From Bacteriovoracaceae bacterium UBA7317 (lineage in GTDB: Bacteria; Bdellovibrionota; Bacteriovoracia; Bacteriovoracales; Bacteriovoracaceae), in contig DKQD01000205.1 of assembly GCA_002474345.1 (NCBI GenBank), forward strand, positions 1 through 14,712: a stretch of 14,712 bases of DNA, given 5' to 3'. Shown here piece after piece: positions 1 through 7,300 of this stretch. A model generated the notes under the pieces. That model was not told the DNA's origin. It worked only from the letters and a program-made list of their open reading frames with translations, and did no database searches. Position 1 is the stretch's first letter; every line of letters begins with the position of its first letter. The position numbers and the translations under genes were made by a program.

Positions 1-129
1 TTGGTGGATTAACTCTGGAGTTTCTACTTCCACCACGTCTTGGTGGAGCCACTCTTCCATTTCCACCACGTCTTGGTGGATTAACTCTGGAGTTTCCACT
101 TCCACCACGCCTTGGTGGAGCCACCCTTC
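1..129 (-). repeat. In-frame 72-nt tandem repeat with internal hairpins
   Basis: Positions 1-57 recur at 73-129 with three T/C differences, giving a 72-nt (24-codon) period inside the Arg/Pro-rich gene. Three inverted repeats of the form TCCACCA-5 nt-TGGTGGA (29-47, 62-80, 101-119) lie within it, each able to form a 7-bp hairpin in DNA or mRNA. The period is a multiple of three and most differences fall at third codon positions, so the repeat is maintained as protein sequence. Confidence 0.75.
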
Positions 130-430
130 TGTTGTTGTTTGGTCGACTTGGAGAAACACGACGACTCGAACTCGGTCTACTTGGTGCAACACGGCGATTT
201 GACCTCGGCCTGTTTGGAGAAACTCTTCTATTATTACCAGAATTTCTGCCAGGACTTACGGCCCTTCCAGGTCTTGGACGTGGACTTCTTTCAAAAGTTT
301 TTGTTACTTTTTCCCCACTGACTCCGCCCTCATTTTTATTAGCTTTTGCAGCATTCGATGCGTAAGCTGCATAAGAAAAACTGCCAAAAAAAAGAGAGAA
401 GGCAATGAGGAATTTAAATGATTGTTTCAT
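1..430 (-). CDS. Exported Arg/Pro-rich repeat protein, 3' end beyond the window (partial)
   Basis: The reading frame is open from ATG 430 to the left edge (143 codons, no stop seen), so the C-terminus is missing. A strong Shine-Dalgarno (AAGGAGG, 441-435) precedes two adjacent ATGs, at 433 and 430; 430 has the better spacing. Residues 1-24 look like a signal peptide: MKQ, a hydrophobic core FLIAFSLFFG, and an AYA cleavage site before Ser25. A short Lys/Glu/Gly linker follows. From about residue 56 the protein is low-complexity, built of roughly 11-residue units of the form RRV(S/A)P(N/S)RP plus three polar residues, passing into PPRRGG-type units with a 24-residue period. It is strongly basic, has no Cys in the visible part, and is predicted to be disordered outside the cytoplasm or in the periplasm. 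I do not recognise a family. Binding to DNA, LPS or another polyanion is possible, but that rests only on the charge. Confidence 0.72.
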   Translation of the reverse strand, partial: MKQSFKFLIAFSLFFGSFSYAAYASNAAKANKNEGGVSGEKVTKTFERSPRPRPGRAVSPGRNSGNNRRVSPNRPRSNRRVAPSRPSSSRRVSPSRPNNNRRVAPPRRGGSGNSRVNPPRRGGNGRVAPPRRGGSRNSRVNPP

Positions 431-434
431 CATT

Positions 435-441
435 CCTCCTT
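435..441 (-). promoter_or_regulatory. Strong ribosome binding site of the Arg/Pro-rich gene
   Basis: AAGGAGG on the minus strand, four bases before ATG 430 and one base before ATG 433. The near-consensus site suggests efficient translation and is the main support for the start of this gene. Confidence 0.65.
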
Positions 442-646
442 AAGAATTTTCATTAATCTCTTTTAACTTAATAAGAAAAAAACCAACAGAAAAACTTTAT
501 AAAGAAGAAAAAATAAAAACCTTCTTACTTTAACAAAAATTTGATTCACGGAAAGAAAACAGAGATAAAAAACTCTTTAAAATCAATATCTTACATAACT
601 AATTCTTAAAAGGTAAAAAGAAGAAAAGTAAAATATTATTTTTATT

Positions 647-676
647 AAGATAGAATTTTGTAGTTTAAGCAGTCAA
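647..676 (-). promoter_or_regulatory. Candidate sigma70-type promoter for the Arg/Pro-rich gene
   Basis: On the minus strand TTGACT (676-671) and TATCTT (652-647) are separated by 18 nt. The -35 is good and the -10 is weak (4/6). It would give a leader of about 210 nt before ATG 430. The -35 overlaps an 11-nt inverted repeat (GTCAA-T-TTGAC, 672-682), a possible small operator. In such AT-rich sequence chance matches are common. Confidence 0.25.
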
Positions 677-694
677 TTTGACACCAGAAAAAAA

Positions 695-1072
695 TCAACG
701 GTTATTTTTTTTGCCCCTCATTAATATAGTCCGTGCCCTTTCAATAGGTACCCCATTTTTAGCGAGAAAGATCAGTTGGTTTTGAAACGCCTGACGTTTT
801 TGGTTCCCTTTTTTCGTTTGATCTCTTCTATTCTTTCTTCTTAAAATGAGAGTCTCACCACAGCCACAGTTTCTATGATCGACCACATTATTTGTATTTG
901 CATCAAAATATGTCTCCTGCGGAAGCAAGAAAGTATTTTCCAAAAAATCTTTACTATTTTGAAAGCTTCTCCCGCAAGAAAGGCATACATCTGGAAAATG
1001 TAAAATAAATAAGCCCTCGCCTTCGAACTTTTCCTCCATAAATATTGCAGGCTTTGAACTTTCTAAATTCAT
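695..1072 (-). CDS. Small zinc-ribbon-like protein of unknown function
   Basis: 125 aa, ATG at 1072, stop TGA at 697-695. The ribosome binding site is weak (GAGAGAAG, a few bases upstream). The N-terminal part (residues 1-29) is acidic and hydrophobic. Four cysteines in two pairs, C30-x2-C33 and C69-x-C71 with nearby H66, could form a zinc-ribbon-like metal site. From residue 78 the protein becomes highly basic (RRKNRRDQTKKGNQKR) and ends in a predicted helix containing GVPIERARTILMRG. The layout (metal site, then basic helical tail) would suit nucleic-acid or ribosome binding, but no named family is recognised. It is transcribed divergently from recD2, with a short shared upstream region. 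There is no signal peptide or membrane segment, so it should be cytoplasmic. Confidence 0.6.
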   Translation of the reverse strand: MNLESSKPAIFMEEKFEGEGLFILHFPDVCLSCGRSFQNSKDFLENTFLLPQETYFDANTNNVVDHRNCGCGETLILRRKNRRDQTKKGNQKRQAFQNQLIFLAKNGVPIERARTILMRGKKNNR

Positions 1073-1242
1073 AATCTTCTCTCTAAAAAAGTCCCATACC
1101 CCTTATTTTAAGACCATTTCATTGTTTTTAATTAATGACTCTCAGATTGGACAAAAAAAATTTTAAAGATGAAAAAAAACAAGCCTTTACTATGCTCTAA
1201 TTACTTAAATAACTCTTTTTTAGTGCATTCTTTTTTTCATAT

Positions 1243-1251
1243 TGCTATAAA
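1243..1251 (+). promoter_or_regulatory. Candidate extended -10 promoter for recD2-radA
   Basis: TGCTATAAA is an extended -10 (TGn plus TATAAA, 5/6 to consensus) without a good -35. Transcription from it would begin near 1258, about 34 nt before the TTG start preferred for recD2. It lies inside the reading frame that would be used by the upstream ATG at 1169, which argues against that start. Confidence 0.35.
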
Positions 1252-1278
1252 CATCAAGCTAAACTGCTTGTTTGTAAA

Positions 1279-1285
1279 AGAAGGA
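1279..1285 (+). promoter_or_regulatory. Ribosome binding site that decides the recD2 start
   Basis: AGAAGGA sits six bases before the in-frame TTG at 1292. The ATG at 1169 has only AAAG directly abutting it and no usable spacing. Family homology also begins shortly after the TTG. Confidence 0.5.
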
Positions 1286-1291
1286 ATCCCT

Positions 1292-3838
1292 TTGTCGCAA
1301 ATTACGCCACAAGAGAGCTTTTCAGGGACTGTTGAGAGGGTGACCTTCCATAATGAGGAAAACGGATGGTCTGTCTTAAAAGTAAAGTCATTCGATAACT
1401 CCCAAGAGCTCATTGCTGTCATCGTCCATCAAGTAAAAGTATTTGCTGGATCAAGCCTCCAATTTTTTGGACATTGGGACCACCACAAAAAGTTTGGGAA
1501 GCAATTCAAAGCTGAAAGAATACTTGAAAAAAAGCCTTCATCAATAGCAGCATTAGAAAAGTACTTAGGCTCTGGTCTCATCAAAGGAGTGGGTCCAAAA
1601 ACAGCAAAAAAAATCGTCTCTCATTTTGGAAACCGGACTTTAAGTGTTTTTGAAGGTCCTATTGACGAGTTGATGGGTGTTCCCGGCATCGCTAGTGCGA
1701 AATTATCTACAATAAAAAAGTCTTGGCAAGATCACAGGGCGATAAGAGACGTTATGCTATTCCTCCAACAGTACGGAATAAGCACACTTTTTGCGGTTAA
1801 AATTTATAAAACCTATGGAGATAAGGCCATCAGTAAAGTCAAAGACAACCCTTACTGCCTGGCAAAAGATATTTACGGTATCGGTTTTTTTTCTGCAGAT
1901 AAAATAGCTATAAAAATGGGTATACCCCCAGAAGGTATGGAACGCATCCAAGCTGGAATCCAATTCGTTCTTGGTAATGCACGTGAATCTGGTCATTGTT
2001 TTCTTTCCAAAAATCAAATTATAAATCAAACAAAAGAATTATTAGGTTTAGAGAAAGAAGAGTTAATTGAAGTTGAAATAAAAAACTTAATTATAAATAA
2101 AGAAATTTCGTTCAGGCAAGTCTCTTCAGGGGATGATATCCAGGATTGTTATTACGCGTGTTCTCTTTATTATGATGAGAATTATATAGCAGACAAAGTA
2201 AGTTTCCACTCTAAAGAGAGTTTGTCCCTTCCTATTGAAAAAATTAAAAATTGGGTCAAGAGATATTGTGAACACAATCAATTCTTTTTAAGTGAGGAAC
2301 AAGAAAATAGTGTTTACGGTGTCGTTCAAAGATATTTTTCAATTTTAACAGGTGGACCAGGTTGTGGAAAAACCACAACAACTAAAGTGATTGTTGCTTT
2401 ATTAATCGCTATGAAAAAGAACATAGTTTTGGCCGCACCAACTGGTCGAGCGGCTCAACGAATGGGTGAAGTTATAGGAATGGAGGCGAGAACTATTCAT
2501 AGACTTCTCTCCTTTTCTCCTGAAAAGGGGGGTTTTAAAAAAGATGAAAAAGACCCTCTTCAAGGTGACTTTATAATTATAGATGAAACTTCTATGCTGG
2601 ATGTTCATTTAGCGGCGGCTTTATTAAGGGCCATTCCAAAAACCATGCAGGTACTTTTCATAGGTGATCCAGATCAACTGCCCTCAGTTGGAGCTGGAAA
2701 TGTCCTTCACGACCTCTTGAGAAGTCCAAATATACCTCAATTCAAACTCACACAAGTGTTCCGACAAGCAAAGGAATCTAATATTATTCAATATGCTCAT
2801 AAGATTAATCAAGGCATTGCACCTAATATTGAGACTCCTCTTGAAAATCCTACCCTTTGGCAGTCTAAATCAGACTGTCTTTTTATTGACTCTGAAGAGG
2901 CAACAAAAGAACAACTAAACTTCATTCAGAAAGCTAAAAAAACTGTTGATCAAATTATTAATTCAGATGTTTCTTCTGTTATTAAAAGTGAAGATAAGAC
3001 AGTAGGAATCCTCAAAAAACAAGAAAGCAACCAAGAACTGATTCTTCAAAAAAATTTTACAAAAAATCTCGAAGACTTTTCAACTTTTGTTGTTCCAAAA
3101 AAATTTCTTCACATCGATTTTAATAAGTTTACCAAAGCTTGCAGCGAAGTTGAGGAACTCAAAAATATCCTTAAAAAAGTTCCGCGTTACAGCTCTCTAA
3201 ATTATGGAATGACAGCTGTGGATACGATTAAAAGGCTCTATACAAAAACCCTTCCAAAATTTTTAGGAACTAACATAGAAATTCAAATACTTTCACCTCA
3301 AGTTCGGGGAACTCTTGGAACCTCTAACCTTAATAAAGTTATTCAAAATTCAGTTAACCCTCCCTCAACCGAAAAAAAGACTATTCAAATAGGAGACCGT
3401 ATTTTTCGAGAGGGAGATAGAATAATTCAGACTAAAAATAATTATGACTTAGGAGTCTTTAATGGGGATATCGGCAAAATATTAAATATCGACGCAACCG
3501 AAGGTCAGTGTCTAGTTTTATATAAAGCTGGAGAAACATCAAAAGAAGTCCATTATGAGAAAAGTGACATTACTCAGATGTCTTTAGCTTATGCAATCAC
3601 AGTTCATAAATCCCAAGGAAGTGAATTTGAAGCCGTCATTATTCCAGTTTCCACCCAACACTTTAAAATGCTCTTTAGAAACCTCATCTATACTGGCTTA
3701 ACCAGGGCAAAAAAAAGGCTCATTTTTGTAGGCAGCCGAAAGGCTCTTTCCATGGCCGCAAAGCAAGTTGATAGTTCAAAAAGGCAAACCGCTTTAACAT
3801 TTCTAGTCGATAATAACTTTTCAGATAATTTAGATTAG
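1292..3838 (+). CDS. recD2: RecD2-type (RecD/TraA-like) ATP-dependent DNA helicase
   Basis: RecD2 is a 5'-3' superfamily 1B DNA helicase acting in repair without a RecBC partner. The preferred TTG start gives 848 aa; the frame opens at ATG 1169 (889 aa, numbering used here). Visible in order: N-terminal domain with SGTVERVTFHNEENGW (52-67); tandem helix-hairpin-helix segments (about 131-180, including IKGVGPKTAKKI); Walker A GGPGCGKTTT (395-404); motif Ia APTGRAAQRM (423-432); Walker B DETSMLD (472-478); motif III IGDPDQLPSVGAGN (498-511); arginine motif LTQVFRQ (527-533); ILSPQVRGTLGTSNLN (707-722); motif V VHKSQGSEFE (812-821); motif VI YTGLTRAKKRL (841-851). All helicase motifs are intact. 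About 100 Lys/Glu-rich residues (roughly 590-690) between the arginine motif and ILSP look longer than in typical RecD2. The radA start follows after 42 nt, so the two are probably co-transcribed. Confidence 0.93.
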   Translation: MSQITPQESFSGTVERVTFHNEENGWSVLKVKSFDNSQELIAVIVHQVKVFAGSSLQFFGHWDHHKKFGKQFKAERILEKKPSSIAALEKYLGSGLIKGVGPKTAKKIVSHFGNRTLSVFEGPIDELMGVPGIASAKLSTIKKSWQDHRAIRDVMLFLQQYGISTLFAVKIYKTYGDKAISKVKDNPYCLAKDIYGIGFFSADKIAIKMGIPPEGMERIQAGIQFVLGNARESGHCFLSKNQIINQTKELLGLEKEELIEVEIKNLIINKEISFRQVSSGDDIQDCYYACSLYYDENYIADKVSFHSKESLSLPIEKIKNWVKRYCEHNQFFLSEEQENSVYGVVQRYFSILTGGPGCGKTTTTKVIVALLIAMKKNIVLAAPTGRAAQRMGEVIGMEARTIHRLLSFSPEKGGFKKDEKDPLQGDFIIIDETSMLDVHLAAALLRAIPKTMQVLFIGDPDQLPSVGAGNVLHDLLRSPNIPQFKLTQVFRQAKESNIIQYAHKINQGIAPNIETPLENPTLWQSKSDCLFIDSEEATKEQLNFIQKAKKTVDQIINSDVSSVIKSEDKTVGILKKQESNQELILQKNFTKNLEDFSTFVVPKKFLHIDFNKFTKACSEVEELKNILKKVPRYSSLNYGMTAVDTIKRLYTKTLPKFLGTNIEIQILSPQVRGTLGTSNLNKVIQNSVNPPSTEKKTIQIGDRIFREGDRIIQTKNNYDLGVFNGDIGKILNIDATEGQCLVLYKAGETSKEVHYEKSDITQMSLAYAITVHKSQGSEFEAVIIPVSTQHFKMLFRNLIYTGLTRAKKRLIFVGSRKALSMAAKQVDSSKRQTALTFLVDNNFSDNLD

Positions 3839-3880
3839 CCCACATCTGCTCTTTAACGCTTTTTCGAAGGAAACTTTTTT

Positions 3881-5260
3881 ATGAAAAAAAAGAAGTCAAA
3901 GAAAATTTACATTTGTCAAAATTGTGATTTTGAGTCAGCAATGTGGACAGGACAATGTCCTGAATGCAAAGAGTGGAACACCCTAGAGGAAAATATTTAC
4001 TCAGCTGAAATTGGAAGCTTATTTGAAAATAAAAACCCTTCAATAGAAGAGAATGAAAGCCCAAAAAGATTGGAAGAAATTTCTTTTAAAGAAAACAGCC
4101 GTATACTTTCAGGAATTAGAGAGTTTGATAGAGTATTAGGCGGAGGTGCTACTCAAGGATCACTCACACTTATCGGGGGTGAGCCGGGGATTGGAAAATC
4201 AACTCTTTTGACAAAAGTTATAGGAAATCTCTCAAACAAGCAAAAAGACGACAGTTTTTTTTATATTAGTGGAGAAGAATCTATTGAACAAATAGGATCT
4301 AGGGCCAAGCGTCTTAATATAGAAGCTAAAAATTTATTTATTTACCATGAAACTCATTGGCAAAAAATAAAAACCCATATACATAAGATAAAACCTAAAT
4401 TTCTTGTCATTGATTCCATTCAAACAACTATTTCAGCAGATTTAGTTTCTCCACCAGGAACAATTTCGCAAATACGCGATGTCACTTACGAATTGATGAA
4501 CACTATAAAATGTTTCAATATCACATGCTTTATCATTGGTCATATTACAAAAGAAGGTTCCATTGCTGGCCCTAAAATTCTAGAGCATATGGTAGATACA
4601 GTCATTTACTTTGAAGGAGATCAATTTGGGAACTATAGAGTATTAAGGTCTATCAAGAATAGGTTTGGAAATACAAATGAAGTGGGAGTTTTTGAAATGA
4701 CTGGAAAAGGTTTAAATGAAGTTAGAAACCCTTCACAATACTTCCTTGAAGAACAACTAAAAAAATCCTACGGAAGGAGCCTTACCTGCATACTAGAAGG
4801 AACAAGGCCAATAATAGTTGAAACTCAAGCACTCGTCACGAATAATAAATTTGGAAATGGACGAAGAACAACTCAAGGAGTTGATTCAAATAGACTTTCC
4901 ATGCTTATTGCGGTTATAGAAAAATATCTTGACCTATCAATTAGTGATCAGGATTTTTATATTAATGTTGTTGGTGGTTTAAAATTAAGAGGAAGAGAAG
5001 GCGATTTAAGCTTAATAGCTTCCATTCTTAGTTCATTTAAATCAAAACCAATTGATTCTTCAGTTATTTTCCTGGGGGAAGTAGGACTTACGGGTGAAGT
5101 AAGGTCTTGCTCTCAAATTGAGGTTCACCTCAAAGAAATCCAACAACTAAGTTATAAAAAAGTTATTACTTCCAAAAAAGCGTCTGAGGAATTCTACAAG
5201 AAATTTGATATTGAAATTATCGGTATTGAAAAAGCAAAAGATTTGGAAGATTACCTTTAA
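3881..5260 (+). CDS. radA: DNA repair/recombination protein RadA (Sms)
   Basis: 459 aa, close to the normal RadA length. RadA is a RecA-related, DnaB-like ATPase that promotes branch migration of recombination intermediates and helps RecA load on or spread along single strands. Visible features: a C4 zinc finger at the N-terminus (C12, C15, C26, C29; CPECKEW is typical); Walker A GGEPGIGKS (99-107); GEES (131-134); Walker B FLVIDSIQ (174-181); the RadA-specific KNRFG motif (259-263); and a Lon-like C-terminal domain with GGLKLRGREGDLSLIA (365-380) and FLGEVGLTGEVR (397-408). As usual for RadA, this domain should be non-proteolytic. ATG 3881 has AAGGA nine bases upstream. It lies 42 nt after recD2, and its stop is four bases from the end of the convergent gene at 5265, leaving no room for a separate terminator. 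Confidence 0.96.
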   Translation: MKKKKSKKIYICQNCDFESAMWTGQCPECKEWNTLEENIYSAEIGSLFENKNPSIEENESPKRLEEISFKENSRILSGIREFDRVLGGGATQGSLTLIGGEPGIGKSTLLTKVIGNLSNKQKDDSFFYISGEESIEQIGSRAKRLNIEAKNLFIYHETHWQKIKTHIHKIKPKFLVIDSIQTTISADLVSPPGTISQIRDVTYELMNTIKCFNITCFIIGHITKEGSIAGPKILEHMVDTVIYFEGDQFGNYRVLRSIKNRFGNTNEVGVFEMTGKGLNEVRNPSQYFLEEQLKKSYGRSLTCILEGTRPIIVETQALVTNNKFGNGRRTTQGVDSNRLSMLIAVIEKYLDLSISDQDFYINVVGGLKLRGREGDLSLIASILSSFKSKPIDSSVIFLGEVGLTGEVRSCSQIEVHLKEIQQLSYKKVITSKKASEEFYKKFDIEIIGIEKAKDLEDYL

Positions 5261-5264
5261 TAAC

Positions 5265-6011
5265 TCAAATTTGTTGTATGCAGGGATACTTAATCATAAA
5301 ATGGTAATTAAGAATAACCACACCTTCATTCGCACCTTTAATTTTTATACTAAAAGCACACTCCTTTTTATTTTCCAATTCAAGATAGGTAATTTCTGAA
5401 TACTTACCTGTCAGCCTAGATAGATTGAGTTCATAAATGTCATAAACCTTCCACCTTATCCCATCTCCCCTAACCAAAGAATCCATTAATTGGCCTCTTT
5501 CATCAAATCGCCCTTCAGATTTAAAACCTTTCATAGTCATCCGCTTTAAGTCCCTTGATATATTAAAATTAAACTCTAAACTTGAAGGGCCTTCTATCTT
5601 AACTTTATATTCATCTTCATCTACACCTACAGACACTATAGTTTCCCCATACTCCTCTAATGAAAAATGGTCATAACTTTCCTTCCTTAAAAACTCATAC
5701 TCCTCTTTGGTAATTCCTAGATTTTTATGCCAAGGTATGGCTTCAGCTTCCCCTAAGTTTTTCATATATTTTTTTAACCATCCCGACTTTTTTGAAATGG
5801 CATTCACACTTTTTTGAATAATTTTTTGGACATCCTTAGAAACGGTGACTTTATAAAACTTTCCTTTTTGATAAGAGACCCTCTTGATAGAACCTAATTC
5901 AACCTCGTTGCCCATTGGGTTCGCTGTTAAAAATAGGCTTATTATAAGAATAAATATCAAGTTTAGAAGGGAGAGCGATGATGTTCTAATCTTAATTCCT
6001 AAACTTTTCAT
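5265..6011 (-). CDS. Uncharacterised exported or membrane-anchored protein
   Basis: 248 aa from ATG 6011 to TGA 5267-5265. No good ribosome binding site is seen, so the start is tentative. Residues 1-30 form a basic N-region followed by a hydrophobic stretch (LSLLNLIFILIISLFLTA, about 13-30), consistent with a signal peptide or N-terminal anchor; no lipobox Cys is present. The mature part is mixed alpha/beta: a helical segment with SGWLKKYMKNLGEAEAIPWHK (about residues 76-96), then alternating polar and hydrophobic strands to the C-terminus. The only two cysteines, in KKECAF and KYPCIQ, are near the C-terminus and could form a disulfide after export. I do not recognise a family. It converges on radA and lies downstream of the J-domain gene on the same strand, with a gap of 82 nt; co-transcription with that gene is possible. 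Confidence 0.65.
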   Translation of the reverse strand: MKSLGIKIRTSSLSLLNLIFILIISLFLTANPMGNEVELGSIKRVSYQKGKFYKVTVSKDVQKIIQKSVNAISKKSGWLKKYMKNLGEAEAIPWHKNLGITKEEYEFLRKESYDHFSLEEYGETIVSVGVDEDEYKVKIEGPSSLEFNFNISRDLKRMTMKGFKSEGRFDERGQLMDSLVRGDGIRWKVYDIYELNLSRLTGKYSEITYLELENKKECAFSIKIKGANEGVVILNYHFMIKYPCIQQI

Positions 6012-6072
6012 TAAGAAAAGTTGTTTAGGTATCTGGGTAGTTTACCATATATCAAAGTCTCAACCTAAATTC

Positions 6073-6095
6073 GATAAAATTTATTGAATTTTATC
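6073..6095. other. Perfect AT-rich palindrome at the end of the J-domain gene
   Basis: GATAAAATT (6073-6081), a 5-nt loop, then AATTTTATC (6087-6095): a perfect 9-bp inverted repeat overlapping the stop codon of the minus-strand J-domain gene and upstream of the 5265-6011 gene. It is almost entirely A/T and not followed by a T run on the minus strand, so it is a poor terminator. It could be an operator or an mRNA 3' hairpin. Confidence 0.35.
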
Positions 6096-7251
6096 AGCCC
6101 TGCTGGTTTTTAGTAGAATGATCTTTTTTCTTAAAATTAGTCAGAATTTTATAAGCATCCTGGAGATTAGAAAAATTATGGTTTGCCAACGAAATATATT
6201 TTTCAGGTATTTTTAGTCCTGAAAGCCTATCCGGGTGCTTTAATTTGGCTAGCCTTTTATAAACTGATTTAACTTCATTAAGAGTACAATTTTCACTTAA
6301 ATTAAACATCTCAAGGGCCACTTTAATATCTAACCCTCCTTTTGGTTTAGGAATTTCATTTAAACAAGAGAACATATGAGCATATTCACTGATTTCTTTA
6401 ATATAACTTGAAAGAGGTACGATCGAATCACTTTTTCTATTTACTAACAAGTTCATCGTTATTTTATCTAATTTTTTTTGAGCCAGTACTTCCAAATTTG
6501 ACTTCTCGATAAAGTCTTTTTTTAACAAAAGAGGTATTAATTTTTCTTCTCCACCACTCTTAAAATCTTTTAAATTCTTAAGGTAAAAATATTCCAATCC
6601 TCTCAAGATTTCAATTCTTTGGAGACCTTCTGAATTAGCTAAATAACCAATAAGTTTTCCTTTTCGTTTTTTCGCTTCTTCAAAACCTTTCTTTAAAAAA
6701 AGACCATTCTCAATGAGCCGTTCAATTTCATTAATTGAAAGTAGTTTTCCATCTTTTTTAAAAAGGAAAAGCTCTTCTCGAAGAAGAGTATGCGACCACC
6801 TTGATATTTCATTTAAATTAGTAGAAGTATGGAATTTCTTTTCCATTTTTTCTTTTATTTTATTAAAAAAGATTCCCTCTCCCCATTGGAGGTTATCAAA
6901 AAAGACCATAACCTTTTCTAAATCTTTTTTTTCATCCACTTTACTAGAGTTTTCTTTTAGTTTTTCTAGTCTCATATGATATTTTTTTTCAGTATTTGTT
7001 TTAAACTTTTTACTTCCCTTCTCGTCCAACCCGTTTTCATGGTTAAGATCATTTCCTTGGGCTACCTGTGCTTCTTTCAAAATTCGAACTTGTTTTTTTA
7101 TCATTTGGTCGATATCGATTTTATTTTTTCCAGAACCGTTGAAAAAATCAGTAAAAAAACCTCTTATAAAAGTCGCAGCTATTTTACCGACCACATATAT
7201 AAGGAAAAGGGCGACAAGGAGTCTAAAAATAAGTTCCGTCTTAAATTCCAT
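6094..7251 (-). CDS. Membrane-anchored J-domain (DnaJ-like) protein, DjlA-like layout
   Basis: 385 aa from ATG 7251, chosen because GAGG (7261-7258) lies six bases upstream. A GTG at 7275 and an ATG at 7263 are in frame but poorly preceded. In order: one hydrophobic segment near the start (LIFRLLVALFLIYVVGKIAA, about residues 7-26); a charged, probably coiled linker (about 45-115); a long helical middle region (about 115-300) with no recognised motif, in the position where DjlA carries a TerB-like domain; and a C-terminal J-domain (about 310-372) with the essential HPD motif in KLKHPDRLS (HPD near residue 340). The J-domain should stimulate a DnaK/Hsp70 partner from the cytoplasmic face of the membrane. 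The client is unknown. The gene is divergent from tapT, with starts about 50 nt apart. Confidence 0.82.
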   Translation of the reverse strand: MEFKTELIFRLLVALFLIYVVGKIAATFIRGFFTDFFNGSGKNKIDIDQMIKKQVRILKEAQVAQGNDLNHENGLDEKGSKKFKTNTEKKYHMRLEKLKENSSKVDEKKDLEKVMVFFDNLQWGEGIFFNKIKEKMEKKFHTSTNLNEISRWSHTLLREELFLFKKDGKLLSINEIERLIENGLFLKKGFEEAKKRKGKLIGYLANSEGLQRIEILRGLEYFYLKNLKDFKSGGEEKLIPLLLKKDFIEKSNLEVLAQKKLDKITMNLLVNRKSDSIVPLSSYIKEISEYAHMFSCLNEIPKPKGGLDIKVALEMFNLSENCTLNEVKSVYKRLAKLKHPDRLSGLKIPEKYISLANHNFSNLQDAYKILTNFKKKDHSTKNQQG

Positions 7252-7300
7252 AAAAAACCTCATTTGTCTCTGCACAAAAAAAATGATAGGCTAAGTCCTC

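Larger units (their letters stand above)
431..694. other. AT-rich non-coding gap
   Basis: This stretch has no credible reading frame on either strand and is dominated by A and T runs. It should hold the promoter and leader of the Arg/Pro-rich gene, and the 3' end of the upstream minus-strand gene. A candidate minus-strand promoter lies at 676-647. No GC-rich hairpin followed by a T run is visible. Confidence 0.55.

Noticed and set aside
1..130. Repeats that might be a CRISPR array
   Set aside because: The 72-nt period is a multiple of three, has no unique spacers and encodes a continuous repetitive protein. There are no cas genes.
112..365. Two overlapping plus-strand reading frames of 69 and 77 codons
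   Set aside because: They are antisense to the Arg/Pro-rich gene on the minus strand, which has a signal peptide, a strong ribosome binding site and in-frame repeats. The plus-strand frames have none of these.
3839..3880. Possible terminator between recD2 and radA
   Set aside because: The 42-nt gap has T runs but no hairpin, so read-through and co-transcription are more likely.
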